A DNA stretch of 64,000 nt from contig NZ_SRRZ01000012.1 of NCBI RefSeq assembly GCF_013179805.1, positions 21,469 through 85,468 on the forward strand, written 5' to 3'. The translations under genes were made by a program, and so were the position numbers. Of this stretch, positions 1 through 8,005 are shown piece after piece (position 1 is the stretch's first letter; every line of letters begins with the position of its first letter). This DNA is from Microcoleus asticus IPMA8. GTDB lineage: Bacteria > Cyanobacteriota > Cyanobacteriia > Cyanobacteriales > Microcoleaceae. Under the pieces are notes generated by a model. That model saw only the letters and a program-made list of their open reading frames with translations. It was not told the DNA's origin and did no database searches.

Positions 1-1283
1 TCAAGCATTTAATTCAAAGGCGAGAACAAGCGGATTTTCAGGCTCAGGTAAATTATGCGGCGATCGCCCCAATTAACGAAGTTGTTAATTTAATAGTTAT
101 AATTTTGATTGTATTTATAGGTCGCACAATATTTGCGAATGAGATAGAGTCTATTTCTACAATTTTATTAACCTATTTATTGGTAATGTTTAGGTTAATT
201 CCTTTAATTTCTCAATTGAATAGCGGGCGCAGTCAATTTGCAAATACATCGGCTAGTGTAGAGGTGGTTAATGAATTTTTGAGGTGCGACGACAAGCCAT
301 TTATGGTGAACGGTTCTGTGTCCTACACTCATTTGCGATCGGGAATTCATTTTAATAAAATATCTTTTAGTTATCCGAATCACAAAAATGTAGTTCTTAA
401 AGGAGTAGATTTATTTCTACCTCACGGCACTACGTTGGCTTTGGTAGGAACTTCGGGTTCTGGCAAGTCAACTTTGGCAGATTTACTGCCGAGATTTTAC
501 GATCCTACTGAAGGTCATATCTCGATCGATGGCAGGGATTTGCGCGAATTTGAGCTAAAAAGTCTCAGACAAGCGATGGGTATTGTTAGCCAAGATACGT
601 TTTTGTTTAATGCTTCAGTGCGCGAAAATATTGCTTACGCTAGGCCCCAAGCGACTGAGGAAGAAATTGTGGAAGCGGCGAAGGGAGCGAATGCTTACGA
701 GTTTATCCAACTGTTGCCGGAGGGGTTTGATACTCAAATTGGCGATCGGGGCGTGATCTTATCGGGAGGGCAGCGTCAGAGAATTTCAATTGCTAGAGCT
801 TTGCTGCAAAACCCGGAAATCTTAATTTTAGATGAGGCAACGAGTTCGCTGGATACGGTTTCGGAAAGGTACGTGCAAGCGGCGATCGAGAAATTGAGCT
901 GCGATCGCACAACCTTAGTCATCGCCCACCGCCTCTCCACAGTCCAAAAAGCCAACAAAATCGCCGTGATCGATCGCGGACAAGTCGTAGAAATGGGTTC
1001 CCACGAAGAATTGCTAGCAAAAGGAGGTTACTACACTCGCTTGTATTCAGTCCAATTTGCCGAAGAAACCGCTCGCGATGAAGCTCTAATTAGAGGTTCT
1101 TACGAAATTCGCACTCGCCTGACTCCTATGATAGCTTACCTCAAATTGCTAGTAGATGAAATGGTAGACTCTCCCGAAGAAAGAGACGAGTTAATCAGAG
1201 AATCATTTCACTCTGCTGCTAATATTTTCACGACTTTAGAATTTATAGAAAATACTATTAAGCGTCAGGCTGTTAAAAAGTAG
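1..1283 (+). CDS. ABC exporter, fused membrane-ATPase type (5' end outside window)
   Basis: The reading frame is already open at the left edge, so the N-terminal membrane part lies outside the window. What remains is the last transmembrane helices and a complete ATPase domain of an MsbA/lipid-A or multidrug-type exporter half. Counting from the TTG at 105, the Walker A motif GTSGSGKST is near residue 115, then LSGGQRQR (ABC signature), ILILDEATSSLD (Walker B and D-loop) and IAHRL (switch histidine). After the usual end of the ATPase there is an extra tail of about 60 residues, predicted helical and charged, which is unusual. It lies directly upstream of glycosyltransferases in the same direction, so export of a glycan or glycolipid is a reasonable inference, but the substrate cannot be read from the sequence. 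Confidence 0.9.
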   Translation, partial: KHLIQRREQADFQAQVNYAAIAPINEVVNLIVIILIVFIGRTIFANEIESISTILLTYLLVMFRLIPLISQLNSGRSQFANTSASVEVVNEFLRCDDKPFMVNGSVSYTHLRSGIHFNKISFSYPNHKNVVLKGVDLFLPHGTTLALVGTSGSGKSTLADLLPRFYDPTEGHISIDGRDLREFELKSLRQAMGIVSQDTFLFNASVRENIAYARPQATEEEIVEAAKGANAYEFIQLLPEGFDTQIGDRGVILSGGQRQRISIARALLQNPEILILDEATSSLDTVSERYVQAAIEKLSCDRTTLVIAHRLSTVQKANKIAVIDRGQVVEMGSHEELLAKGGYYTRLYSVQFAEETARDEALIRGSYEIRTRLTPMIAYLKLLVDEMVDSPEERDELIRESFHSAANIFTTLEFIENTIKRQAVKK

Positions 1284-1339
1284 TCAGTTGGCAGTTGACA
1301 GCAGTCAGTAGTCATTAGTCAACAGTCTGCACAGTCAAC

Positions 1340-1367
1340 ATTTACCAATTATCAATTACCAATTACC
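1340..1367 (+). repeat. heptad repeat array abutting a start codon
   Basis: Four consecutive 7-mers of the AATTACC type (variants ATTTACC and AATTATC) run directly into the ATG of the next gene with no spacer. The gap upstream (1284-1339) is filled with looser CAGTCAGT/CAACAGT-like repeats. No Shine-Dalgarno sequence is visible between array and ATG. Confidence 0.8.
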
Positions 1368-2567
1368 ATGTCTAAATATTATGTATTTTTCACCAGAAAT
1401 ATCTTGCCGCAACCCAATGTAGCGAGCTTAGTTCAAGTTGCGCACTCTGCCAATGCCGCAGCAAATCTAGGTTATCCAGCAGTTTTGGTATACCTCCGAA
1501 AAGGATGGAATGCTTGGAATCCCGTTGATTTACTTCGTCCTTTTCCACCGAGGAAACCGGATGACCAACTTGCAAAAATTTATAATCTTCAGGAACAATT
1601 AAAAGTAGCAGATTTGCCCGTCCCGTGGCCGATCGACCTTTGGGACAGCAAGTGGACGAGTTCGAGTACGATCGTCTCAAAATACTATTTACCGATTCAC
1701 CTGGTTAAATCCACTAAAATTGTCCACACCCGCGACTGGAACTTTGTCAAAGCTGCCATTAAAAACCGAATTCCCGCTATCTACGAACAGCACCACCACG
1801 AAGACAAAAATTTTCAACCAGAAGTCGTTCGCAATCCTCTATTTCAAATTGCTGTAACTGTTGCAGATACTGTCCGAGACAGCATGATTAAGAATGGGAT
1901 GCCACCCGAAAAAGTAATTAAGCTGCACAACGGTTTTAACCATTTGTTTCTCGCCAGACAAACAGAAGCAGCCCAGAATTGGCGACACCAATTATTAGGA
2001 GATGGAAGACGGCATTTAGCAGTTTATGCGGGAGGACTTTACCCGTTTAAAGGTGTTGATATGTTGGTGGATGTGGCTAAGGAATTGCCGCAGGTTCAAT
2101 TTGCGATCGCGGGCGGTGATTTATCCCAAGTAACAGCCTACCAACAGTTAGCCAAAGACAAGCAAGTTAACAACATTAAATTTCTCGGCTACCTGCCTCA
2201 AAATCAACTGGCTAGCTTGCTGCAAGCAGCCGATGTTTTGACTCACCCGCACAGTTTGACAGAGGCCGCGACGTTCACATCTCCTTTAAAATTCTTTGAT
2301 TACATGGCATCGGGAACTCCGATTGTGGCGACGGAGATTGCATCTTTAATGGAATTTAAATCGGGAAATATAGCAGCAACTTGGTGCGAACCGGATAATC
2401 CGCACCTGTTCGCGCAAAGCATTCGAGATAGTTTAACCAAATATCCGAGGAAAATCGAAGGTTATGCAGAAACATTAAATTTTGTCAAGCAATTTTCGTG
2501 GGAAAATCGGATCGAGAGAATTTTGAGTTATGTGGGTAAGCAAGTGCGATCGCAAATCATTCATTAA
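1368..2567 (+). CDS. GT4-type glycosyltransferase (group 1)
   Basis: A 399-residue protein with the two-Rossmann GT-B layout of family 4 transferases. The C-terminal half carries the typical AGGLYPFKGVDML strand-loop-helix near residue 220 and a sugar-nucleotide binding segment LTEAATFTSPLKFFDYMASG near 300, where the conserved acidic residue and the SPLK segment contact the donor nucleotide in the family. It probably adds one sugar to an envelope polysaccharide or glycolipid in the cytoplasm. The start is fixed by the heptad array ending immediately before it. It is 84 bases behind the exporter gene and in line with further transferases, which suggests one glycan locus. Donor and acceptor are not readable. 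Confidence 0.88.
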   Translation: MSKYYVFFTRNILPQPNVASLVQVAHSANAAANLGYPAVLVYLRKGWNAWNPVDLLRPFPPRKPDDQLAKIYNLQEQLKVADLPVPWPIDLWDSKWTSSSTIVSKYYLPIHLVKSTKIVHTRDWNFVKAAIKNRIPAIYEQHHHEDKNFQPEVVRNPLFQIAVTVADTVRDSMIKNGMPPEKVIKLHNGFNHLFLARQTEAAQNWRHQLLGDGRRHLAVYAGGLYPFKGVDMLVDVAKELPQVQFAIAGGDLSQVTAYQQLAKDKQVNNIKFLGYLPQNQLASLLQAADVLTHPHSLTEAATFTSPLKFFDYMASGTPIVATEIASLMEFKSGNIAATWCEPDNPHLFAQSIRDSLTKYPRKIEGYAETLNFVKQFSWENRIERILSYVGKQVRSQIIH

Positions 2568-2595
2568 TCCTCATCCGATAATTTTAAAATTCGTA

Positions 2596-2652
2596 GGGGC
2601 GGGTTTTACCAACAATCATCGCCTAAAATTAATAAGTTCATAAACCCGCCCC
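2596..2652. repeat. interrupted inverted repeat in intergenic gap
   Basis: GGGGCGGGTTT (2596-2606) and its exact complement AAACCCGCCCC (2642-2652) flank a 35-base AT-rich loop between two transferase genes. No T-run follows, so it is not a clear terminator; it resembles dispersed cyanobacterial palindromes. Confidence 0.6.
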
Positions 2653-2683
2653 GCCCACGCGAAAACCAGATTTATTATTAAAA

Positions 2684-3634
2684 ATGAACCCAAAAATCAT
2701 CGGCACAATCACCACCTATCCAGGCATGAACCAAAGCGACTGGCTGTGGCAACAAACCCCCCACAACTTCGGCAAATGGGGCAACATTCAAATGCTCGCC
2801 AACCACCCAGAACCAGACTTTTTACTCATGTATCAATTCGACTTTCCTCGATCGCCCAAAAAGCAGTCATGGCTCGACAAAATCCGCCGTCCAAGCCCCC
2901 AAAATCCAGAAAAGGACATTCGAGAAAAATTGCGCGGTGTCCCCAAGGAACGCATAATTTACCTGATCCGCGAGCCACCATTACCAGAAGTTATTGAAAT
3001 TACCAAAGCCAACTACGAACAAGCCAAACTTTATTGCGGTTACGTTTCCGGGCCCGACGATTTCGCACCAAAACCAGATTATATGCCCGCGATTTGGTAT
3101 CACTCTAACTCGTTTCGAGAACTCGATGAAATGCCTGCGCCGCCGAAAACTAAATCCTGTTCTTGGATTACTTCAGGTGTTAGCCGCACCGCCAATCACC
3201 GCCACAGATTAGACTTTATCAAATTGCTGCGATCGCAAGAATTGGATTTTGACCTTTACGGGCGAAACTTGCCAACTTGGGCGCGCGGTAACGGGACTGT
3301 CAACAATAAATGGCACGCCGTCGCGCCATACTATTACAACTTAGCTATTGAAAATTATGCGGAAAACGATTGGTATGTCAGCGAGAAGCTTTGGGATGCT
3401 TTGTTAGCTTGGTGTTTGCCAATTTATTACGGCAGTTCGGCGGCGGATAAGTTGTTGCCGGCGGGGAGTTTTCTGCGGCTGCCGAGTTTGGATAAGAAAG
3501 GAGTAGAATTTATTAAAGAGGTTGTGGCTAATGCGGATTATTGGCATGAAGCCAGGGATAAAATTGCCGAAGCCAGACAAATCATTCTCCATGAATTAAA
3601 CTTGCTCAATTGGCTGTCTAACTTTGTATCTTAG
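2684..3634 (+). CDS. GT10-like (fucosyltransferase-type) glycosyltransferase
   Basis: A 316-residue protein. The C-terminal half, around residues 220-255, matches the signature of family 10 alpha-1,3/1,4-fucosyltransferases: an ENY...D segment followed by VSEKLWDALLAWCLPIYYG, in which the E-K-W and P-IYYG residues line the GDP-sugar site. The N-terminal half is less conserved, as is usual. It is soluble, without a signal peptide or membrane segment, as in bacterial GT10 enzymes. A Trp/Asn/Pro-rich N-terminus (MNPKIIGTITTYPGMNQSDW) is unremarkable. It lies between a GT4 gene and an SUMF1-domain gene in one direction. GDP-fucose as donor is inferred from the family only. Confidence 0.75.
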   Translation: MNPKIIGTITTYPGMNQSDWLWQQTPHNFGKWGNIQMLANHPEPDFLLMYQFDFPRSPKKQSWLDKIRRPSPQNPEKDIREKLRGVPKERIIYLIREPPLPEVIEITKANYEQAKLYCGYVSGPDDFAPKPDYMPAIWYHSNSFRELDEMPAPPKTKSCSWITSGVSRTANHRHRLDFIKLLRSQELDFDLYGRNLPTWARGNGTVNNKWHAVAPYYYNLAIENYAENDWYVSEKLWDALLAWCLPIYYGSSAADKLLPAGSFLRLPSLDKKGVEFIKEVVANADYWHEARDKIAEARQIILHELNLLNWLSNFVS

Positions 3635-3645
3635 GAAATAACGCA

Positions 3646-4767
3646 ATGACAGAAAACCAAAATCAACCCAGAGAATACGATGCCGTCAAGGGCGGTGAAT
3701 CTCAAGTGCCATTCGCGGCGGCTGTTTTAGGCGGGATTTCCGGCGTTAAGAGCCGTTTGGCTTCACCGATTGTCGAGGTGAAAATTGCTGCACTGTCTGA
3801 AGCACTGAAATATGGAGAAGCTGGATTAGATTTAATAATTGCGGCACTGCAAGATGAATCGATGCAAGTAAAATTAGCTGCCTATTCACTGCTGAAAGAT
3901 AGAGATGACTTAAAGCTTAAACCCCTTTTCCCTCAAGACTATCTCCCTACATTTGACTTTGATGTCATCACCGTCGATGCTGAAGGAAAAGAAAACAGCC
4001 ACCGTAAGTCCTTTGCTCGCTTTTTTCCTGAAGACTTAGGGAAAGGAGTTATGCTAGAAATGGTTTATATTCGCGGTGGCACATTTATGATGGGTTCGCC
4101 AGCAACAGAGGAAGGTAGAGACAGTTGTGAAAGTCCGCAGCATCAAGTAAAAGTATCCGCTTTTTTTGCAGGCAAATATCCCATCACCCAAGCACAGTGG
4201 CAAGCAGTGATGGGAAAGGGAAACAACCCATCGAGTTTCAAAGGCGAAAAACGTCCTGTAGAAAATGTATCGTGGAATCTGGCCGTCAAATTCTGTGGCA
4301 AACTCTCCCAAAAAACCGGGAAACCATATCGTCTTTTGAGTGAAGCAGAATGGGAATACGCTTGCCGTGCCAGTACAACAACCCCATTTCATTTTGGGGA
4401 AACCATTACCGCAAATTTAGTCAACTATCACGCAAACAGCCCCTACGCAAACGCCCCCAAAGGACTTTACCGCCGAGAAAGAACCGATGTAGGTAGTTTT
4501 CCCCCGAATGCCTTTGGACTGTACGAAATCCACGGCAATGTTTGGGAGTGGTGCAGCGATAGGTGGCACACGAACTATAATGGTTCACCAACTGACGGAA
4601 GTTCATGGGCTTCTGGCACAAGTTATCCCCGGGTGCAGCGTGGCGGTTCCTGGCTCAATAATGCGGTCGATTGCCGCAGTGCTCATCGTCACTGGGATTG
4701 TGCTGGTAGTGGCGACTCAAGCATCGGTTTTCGCGTGGCGATCGCGTCGGTTTCTCCATCGTCTTAG
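3646..4767 (+). CDS. SUMF1/formylglycine-generating-enzyme-like protein with helical repeat N-terminus
   Basis: A 373-residue protein starting 11 bases after the GT10 gene. Residues about 30-90 form HEAT-like helices (runs such as VEVKIAALSEALKYGEAGLD). From about residue 135 follows a complete SUMF1-type C-lectin-like domain: MVYIRGGTFMMGSP, GKYPITQAQWQAVMG, RLLSEAEWEYACRA, GNVWEWCSDRW, RVQRGGSW and a GFRVA end. True formylglycine-generating enzymes have two catalytic cysteines shortly after the RGGSW/F segment; here only the DCRSAHR cysteine is present and the other position is Asn. It is therefore more likely a non-catalytic or differently acting member, as is common in cyanobacteria. Its role in a glycan locus is unknown. 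Confidence 0.85.
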   Translation: MTENQNQPREYDAVKGGESQVPFAAAVLGGISGVKSRLASPIVEVKIAALSEALKYGEAGLDLIIAALQDESMQVKLAAYSLLKDRDDLKLKPLFPQDYLPTFDFDVITVDAEGKENSHRKSFARFFPEDLGKGVMLEMVYIRGGTFMMGSPATEEGRDSCESPQHQVKVSAFFAGKYPITQAQWQAVMGKGNNPSSFKGEKRPVENVSWNLAVKFCGKLSQKTGKPYRLLSEAEWEYACRASTTTPFHFGETITANLVNYHANSPYANAPKGLYRRERTDVGSFPPNAFGLYEIHGNVWEWCSDRWHTNYNGSPTDGSSWASGTSYPRVQRGGSWLNNAVDCRSAHRHWDCAGSGDSSIGFRVAIASVSPSS

Positions 4768-4860
4768 TCTCTTACGATCGCGCCGTTTTCTACCTTTAGA
4801 TAATTCGGCGGTGGAAACCGCAACGACACAAACAAAGTCCGCCTTCGCGAGACTATAGAT

Positions 4861-5835
4861 ATGAATGGAATTTGCACGCTAGCCAACGATACAGTTTACG
4901 ACCAACTAATTGCCTTGCTCAACAGTATTGAAGTTATCTTAGGCTCAAATACTCCTGTCTGTATTTATCCTTTCGACGACCAGATAGAGCAAATTAAAAC
5001 TGAAATTGTTAACCGTCCCAAGGTCTTTATTTATGAAGATAGCGCCTCAATTCAGCAATGGGACGAATTCATGCAAGCAGCCGCACCAGAGCGTTTGAAC
5101 CGCAAAAAGTTTCGGCTTTACGGCGCACACCGGCGCTTTTGCGCTTTCGACGGCCCGTTTGAAAAGTTTATCTATATGGATGCGGATACTTTGGTGATGA
5201 ATTCCCTTGATGCGGTTTTTCAGAAGTTAGAGTCATCGGATTTTGTGGTTTATGATTTTCAGTTTTGCGACCCAACTAAAGTATACAAAATTCAGTCACC
5301 AAAACTCCTCGAAGTTTTTGAGCAAAATCGGATAGACTCGGAAATATTTTGTTCTGGATTTTACGCCAGCAAGCAAGGATTGTTTGAGCAAGATACTAGG
5401 GAATGGCTGTTAGCTCAACTGCAATCGGGCGAGGCGGAAATTCTCTATGAAGGTGCGGGAGAACAGCCGTTGCTCAATTATATGGTGATGAAAACGGGGA
5501 TAAATAGCTATAATTTTGCTTATAGCCTCCCGGATGGCGAAAAAACTGGGTGTAGCGTCACTTCTAAACATTTTGAAGAGCAAGATCGGATTTTGTACGA
5601 CAAGGGAAACCGACTTACTTACATTCATTATATTGGTGTGCCGCCGGATTTAATTCGGAGAGTTTGTGCGGGGGAAAATATTAAGTTTCCCTATCGCGAT
5701 TTGTTCCTGCATTACCGCTATCTCCGCGAACCGTCCAAGCGTCCGATTTTTGCCCAAGCGCCAAAGTCTTATACTGAGGTTTCTGCGCCGAATTTGTTAA
5801 AAAGGGTATTGAGAAGGTTGAGGATAAATGTATGA
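4861..5835 (+). CDS. GT8-like glycosyltransferase, first of three tandem paralogues
   Basis: A 324-residue protein of a family I recall being named Npun_R2821/Npun_R2823 in cyanobacteria. It starts ICTLANDTVYDQLIALLNS, has PVCIYPFDDQ after the second strand, and HRRFCAFDGPFEKFIYMDAD near residue 100. The DAD triplet is the metal-binding DxD of GT-A enzymes. Later conserved segments are FCSGFYASKQG, QPLLNYMV and LTYIHYIGVP. No membrane segment is seen. It precedes and overlaps the second paralogue by four bases (ATGA), so the two are probably translated together. The substrate is unknown. Confidence 0.75.
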   Translation: MNGICTLANDTVYDQLIALLNSIEVILGSNTPVCIYPFDDQIEQIKTEIVNRPKVFIYEDSASIQQWDEFMQAAAPERLNRKKFRLYGAHRRFCAFDGPFEKFIYMDADTLVMNSLDAVFQKLESSDFVVYDFQFCDPTKVYKIQSPKLLEVFEQNRIDSEIFCSGFYASKQGLFEQDTREWLLAQLQSGEAEILYEGAGEQPLLNYMVMKTGINSYNFAYSLPDGEKTGCSVTSKHFEEQDRILYDKGNRLTYIHYIGVPPDLIRRVCAGENIKFPYRDLFLHYRYLREPSKRPIFAQAPKSYTEVSAPNLLKRVLRRLRINV

Positions 5836-6710
5836 GTCGCGGTATTTATATTGTTGCGAATGATAAGGTGATCGAAAGTGCGATCGCCCTTTTAAACACC
5901 ATACGTCTGTACAATTGTCAAGTACCAATTTTTCTGATTCCCTTCGACGACAATTATCAGCAAGTCGCAGCCGCACTCAGCAGTCTCCACGGGGTGCGAT
6001 TGTTCCCAAATGTGGAGTTTGTCGAACAGTTTACCAAAGAAATTGGCCAAATGTTCGATCGCAACTTTTTAGCACTGCCTAATAAAATGCGAAAACTCGC
6101 CGCCTGGTTTGGCCCGCTTGATGAATTTCTATACATCGATACCGATATCATCGTCTTTGAAGACATCGCAGCCAACCTTAACAAACTATCAGAAGTAGAC
6201 TTTTTTTGCTGCGACTACCACCACCTCAGCGAAAAACTGCGAAATGTATTTTCACCACTTGTAAAAGAACAAAATATCTTTACAGACTCCCAGCTTCAAG
6301 ATGTATTCAACAGCGGTTTTTGGGCTTCCAGAAAAGGAACTATTACAGAATCGCAAATGTATGAAATTTTGCGAGAATGTTCGCAGCATGGAGAATATTT
6401 TGACTTTACTCAAAATGTCACAGACCAACCTATACTAAATTATATCATTCTTAAACTGATTCCCAAGCGCTGTAATCTTGTTAAAGATTCAGCCATAGAA
6501 CCGGGAAGCTGGGCTGGTTCCAAGCATTTTCAAGAAATAAATTATGTTCTTTATGACAAAGGCAAAAGGTTAAAATATCTTCACTGGGCTGGGATACCGA
6601 TTAAATCCGGTAGCCCTTATTGGAAACTTTGGAAACATTATCGTTATCTCAATGAGGAAGAGGAAAAACAAAATTTAGTGCAAAAAATATTTCGATATTG
6701 GCATGGATAA
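5832..6710 (+). CDS. GT8-like glycosyltransferase, second tandem paralogue (divergent)
   Basis: A 292-residue paralogue of its two neighbours: GIYIVANDKVIESAIALLNT at the start, PIFLIPFDDN, then YIDTDIIVFED with a DTD metal triplet, FNSGFWASRKG, QPILNYIIL and YLHWAGIP. It differs from the other two by lacking the HRR/HRKxCxFDGPF segment in front of the DxD (here KMRKLAAWFGPLDEF) and by being about 30-50 residues shorter, so it probably uses a different acceptor or donor. It begins inside the stop of the preceding gene (ATGA overlap), which indicates translational coupling. Confidence 0.72.
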   Translation: MSRGIYIVANDKVIESAIALLNTIRLYNCQVPIFLIPFDDNYQQVAAALSSLHGVRLFPNVEFVEQFTKEIGQMFDRNFLALPNKMRKLAAWFGPLDEFLYIDTDIIVFEDIAANLNKLSEVDFFCCDYHHLSEKLRNVFSPLVKEQNIFTDSQLQDVFNSGFWASRKGTITESQMYEILRECSQHGEYFDFTQNVTDQPILNYIILKLIPKRCNLVKDSAIEPGSWAGSKHFQEINYVLYDKGKRLKYLHWAGIPIKSGSPYWKLWKHYRYLNEEEEKQNLVQKIFRYWHG

Positions 6711-6834
6711 ATAATATTGTTTGTAGTCACACGGCGATTGAAATCTCTAGCAACGCAAGCACACAAACAAAGTCCACGCGGACTAATAAATTAACTGATT
6801 TCCAGACTGAGCCTAGTAACGAGTAGAATTCTTC

Positions 6835-6866
6835 AATCTAAAATCTAAAATCTAAAATCTAAAATC
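6835..6866 (+). repeat. TAAAATC heptad array next to a start codon
   Basis: Four TCTAAAA heptads end two bases before the ATG of the third paralogue. The upstream gap 6711-6834 also contains a short AAAGTCC/GGACT palindrome near 6770, similar to one near 4838. Confidence 0.8.
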
Positions 6867-6868
6867 CG

Positions 6869-7906
6869 ATGACTGATGGCATTTATCTTCTAGCAAACGA
6901 TGTTGTTTTTGACCACTTAGTCGCTTTATTGAACAGTCTCGAAGTCAATGGGGCCAAAGATATTCCAGTTTGCATCATTCCCTATGATGATAACTTGAAA
7001 AAAGTGCGATCGCACATTTCCCGCCTACACAATGTAACCCTGTTTGAAAATACCGATTCAATCATTTTCTGGGAAGACTTTGCAACTCAAGTTTGGAAAA
7101 CTCATGCAAAAGCTCAAAAAGTTTGGCAATCTCAAGGTTTGAAACCTGTTCAATGTTTGGAAATGCACCGCAAATTATGTTGTTTCGACGGTCCTTTTGA
7201 TAAATTTATCTATTTTGACGCAGACACTCTGTTAATGGGTTCTCTAGATTACATTTATCAAAAGGTTGATGATTTTGATTGGGTAGCAAACGATTTTCAA
7301 TACAAATCAGACCTCAATTATATATTTGATTTGTCCTCCCCAAAATTACCTCAAATTTTAAATTTTGACGAATTGAAATCTCATATTTTTTGTGCGGGTT
7401 GGTTTGCGTCGAAAGCCGGGGTTTTAAATCGAAATAATTGCTATCAACTTTTAGAAAAATTAACATCAGGAGAAGCGGAAATTATGTCTTTACGGGGCGC
7501 TGACCAATCTTTACTTAACTATTTAGTCGCCCGCAGCAAAATCTCTTTTTACAACTTTGCATATGCTCAACCCGAACAGGTAACGGGAAATCATTGGTCT
7601 TCTCAATTTGATGTGATAGATGATGTTTTATATGATAAAGGGCGGCGGCTGACTTACTTGCACTACATGAGTATTTCGGCTGCAAAGTTTACTCAATTGT
7701 GTGCTGGCGAAGATGTTGAGATTCCGTATCGGGAGGTATTTCTGCACTACCGCTATTTGAATTCACCGGAAAGACAGCCAAAACTCGCGCCTCCAAATTT
7801 GTTGGTTCGCTTGCAGAGAAATCTCAAAAGTTGGGGAATTCAAAAAGTTAACAATGTTCAATTTAAGTGGCGGAATTTTTGGGATAGATATAGCAATCCT
7901 AAATGA
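6869..7906 (+). CDS. GT8-like glycosyltransferase, third tandem paralogue
   Basis: A 345-residue protein closest to the first paralogue: GIYLLANDVVFDHLVALLNS, PVCIIPYDDN, MHRKLCCFDGPFDKFIYFDAD with a DAD metal triplet, IFCAGWFASKAG, QSLLNYLVA and LTYLHYMSI. The last eight or so codons, including the stop, lie inside the left end of a palindromic mobile element (7889-7990), so the natural C-terminus has probably been altered by that insertion. It is separated from the second paralogue by 158 bases with a heptad array and may have its own transcript. Confidence 0.73.
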   Translation: MTDGIYLLANDVVFDHLVALLNSLEVNGAKDIPVCIIPYDDNLKKVRSHISRLHNVTLFENTDSIIFWEDFATQVWKTHAKAQKVWQSQGLKPVQCLEMHRKLCCFDGPFDKFIYFDADTLLMGSLDYIYQKVDDFDWVANDFQYKSDLNYIFDLSSPKLPQILNFDELKSHIFCAGWFASKAGVLNRNNCYQLLEKLTSGEAEIMSLRGADQSLLNYLVARSKISFYNFAYAQPEQVTGNHWSSQFDVIDDVLYDKGRRLTYLHYMSISAAKFTQLCAGEDVEIPYREVFLHYRYLNSPERQPKLAPPNLLVRLQRNLKSWGIQKVNNVQFKWRNFWDRYSNPK

Positions 7907-7990
7907 GTCGTAAATTTTTTACCCCACCCCAACCCTCCCCTTGGTAAGGGGAGGGAGTAAGAAATTCACAAATGATTGAGGATTGCTATA
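7889..7990. mobile_element. MITE-like palindromic element, copy 1
   Basis: A 102-base element bounded by TATAGCAATCCT (7889-7900) and its exact complement AGGATTGCTATA (7979-7990). Inside is a CCCTCCCCTT/AAGGGGAGGG hairpin near 7934-7956. A second copy, with the same ends and almost the same interior, is at 62581-62683. The TA at both outer ends is compatible with TA target duplication by an IS630/mariner-type transposase, but no full-length parent is present here. Confidence 0.85.
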
Positions 7991-8005
7991 GCATCTAACT
8001 GTAAT

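Noticed and set aside
4508..4858. Frame of 116 codons with a hydrophobic stretch overlapping the SUMF1 gene end
   Set aside because: Lies mostly inside a well-supported gene and its residues are Arg/Leu-rich from the shadow frame.
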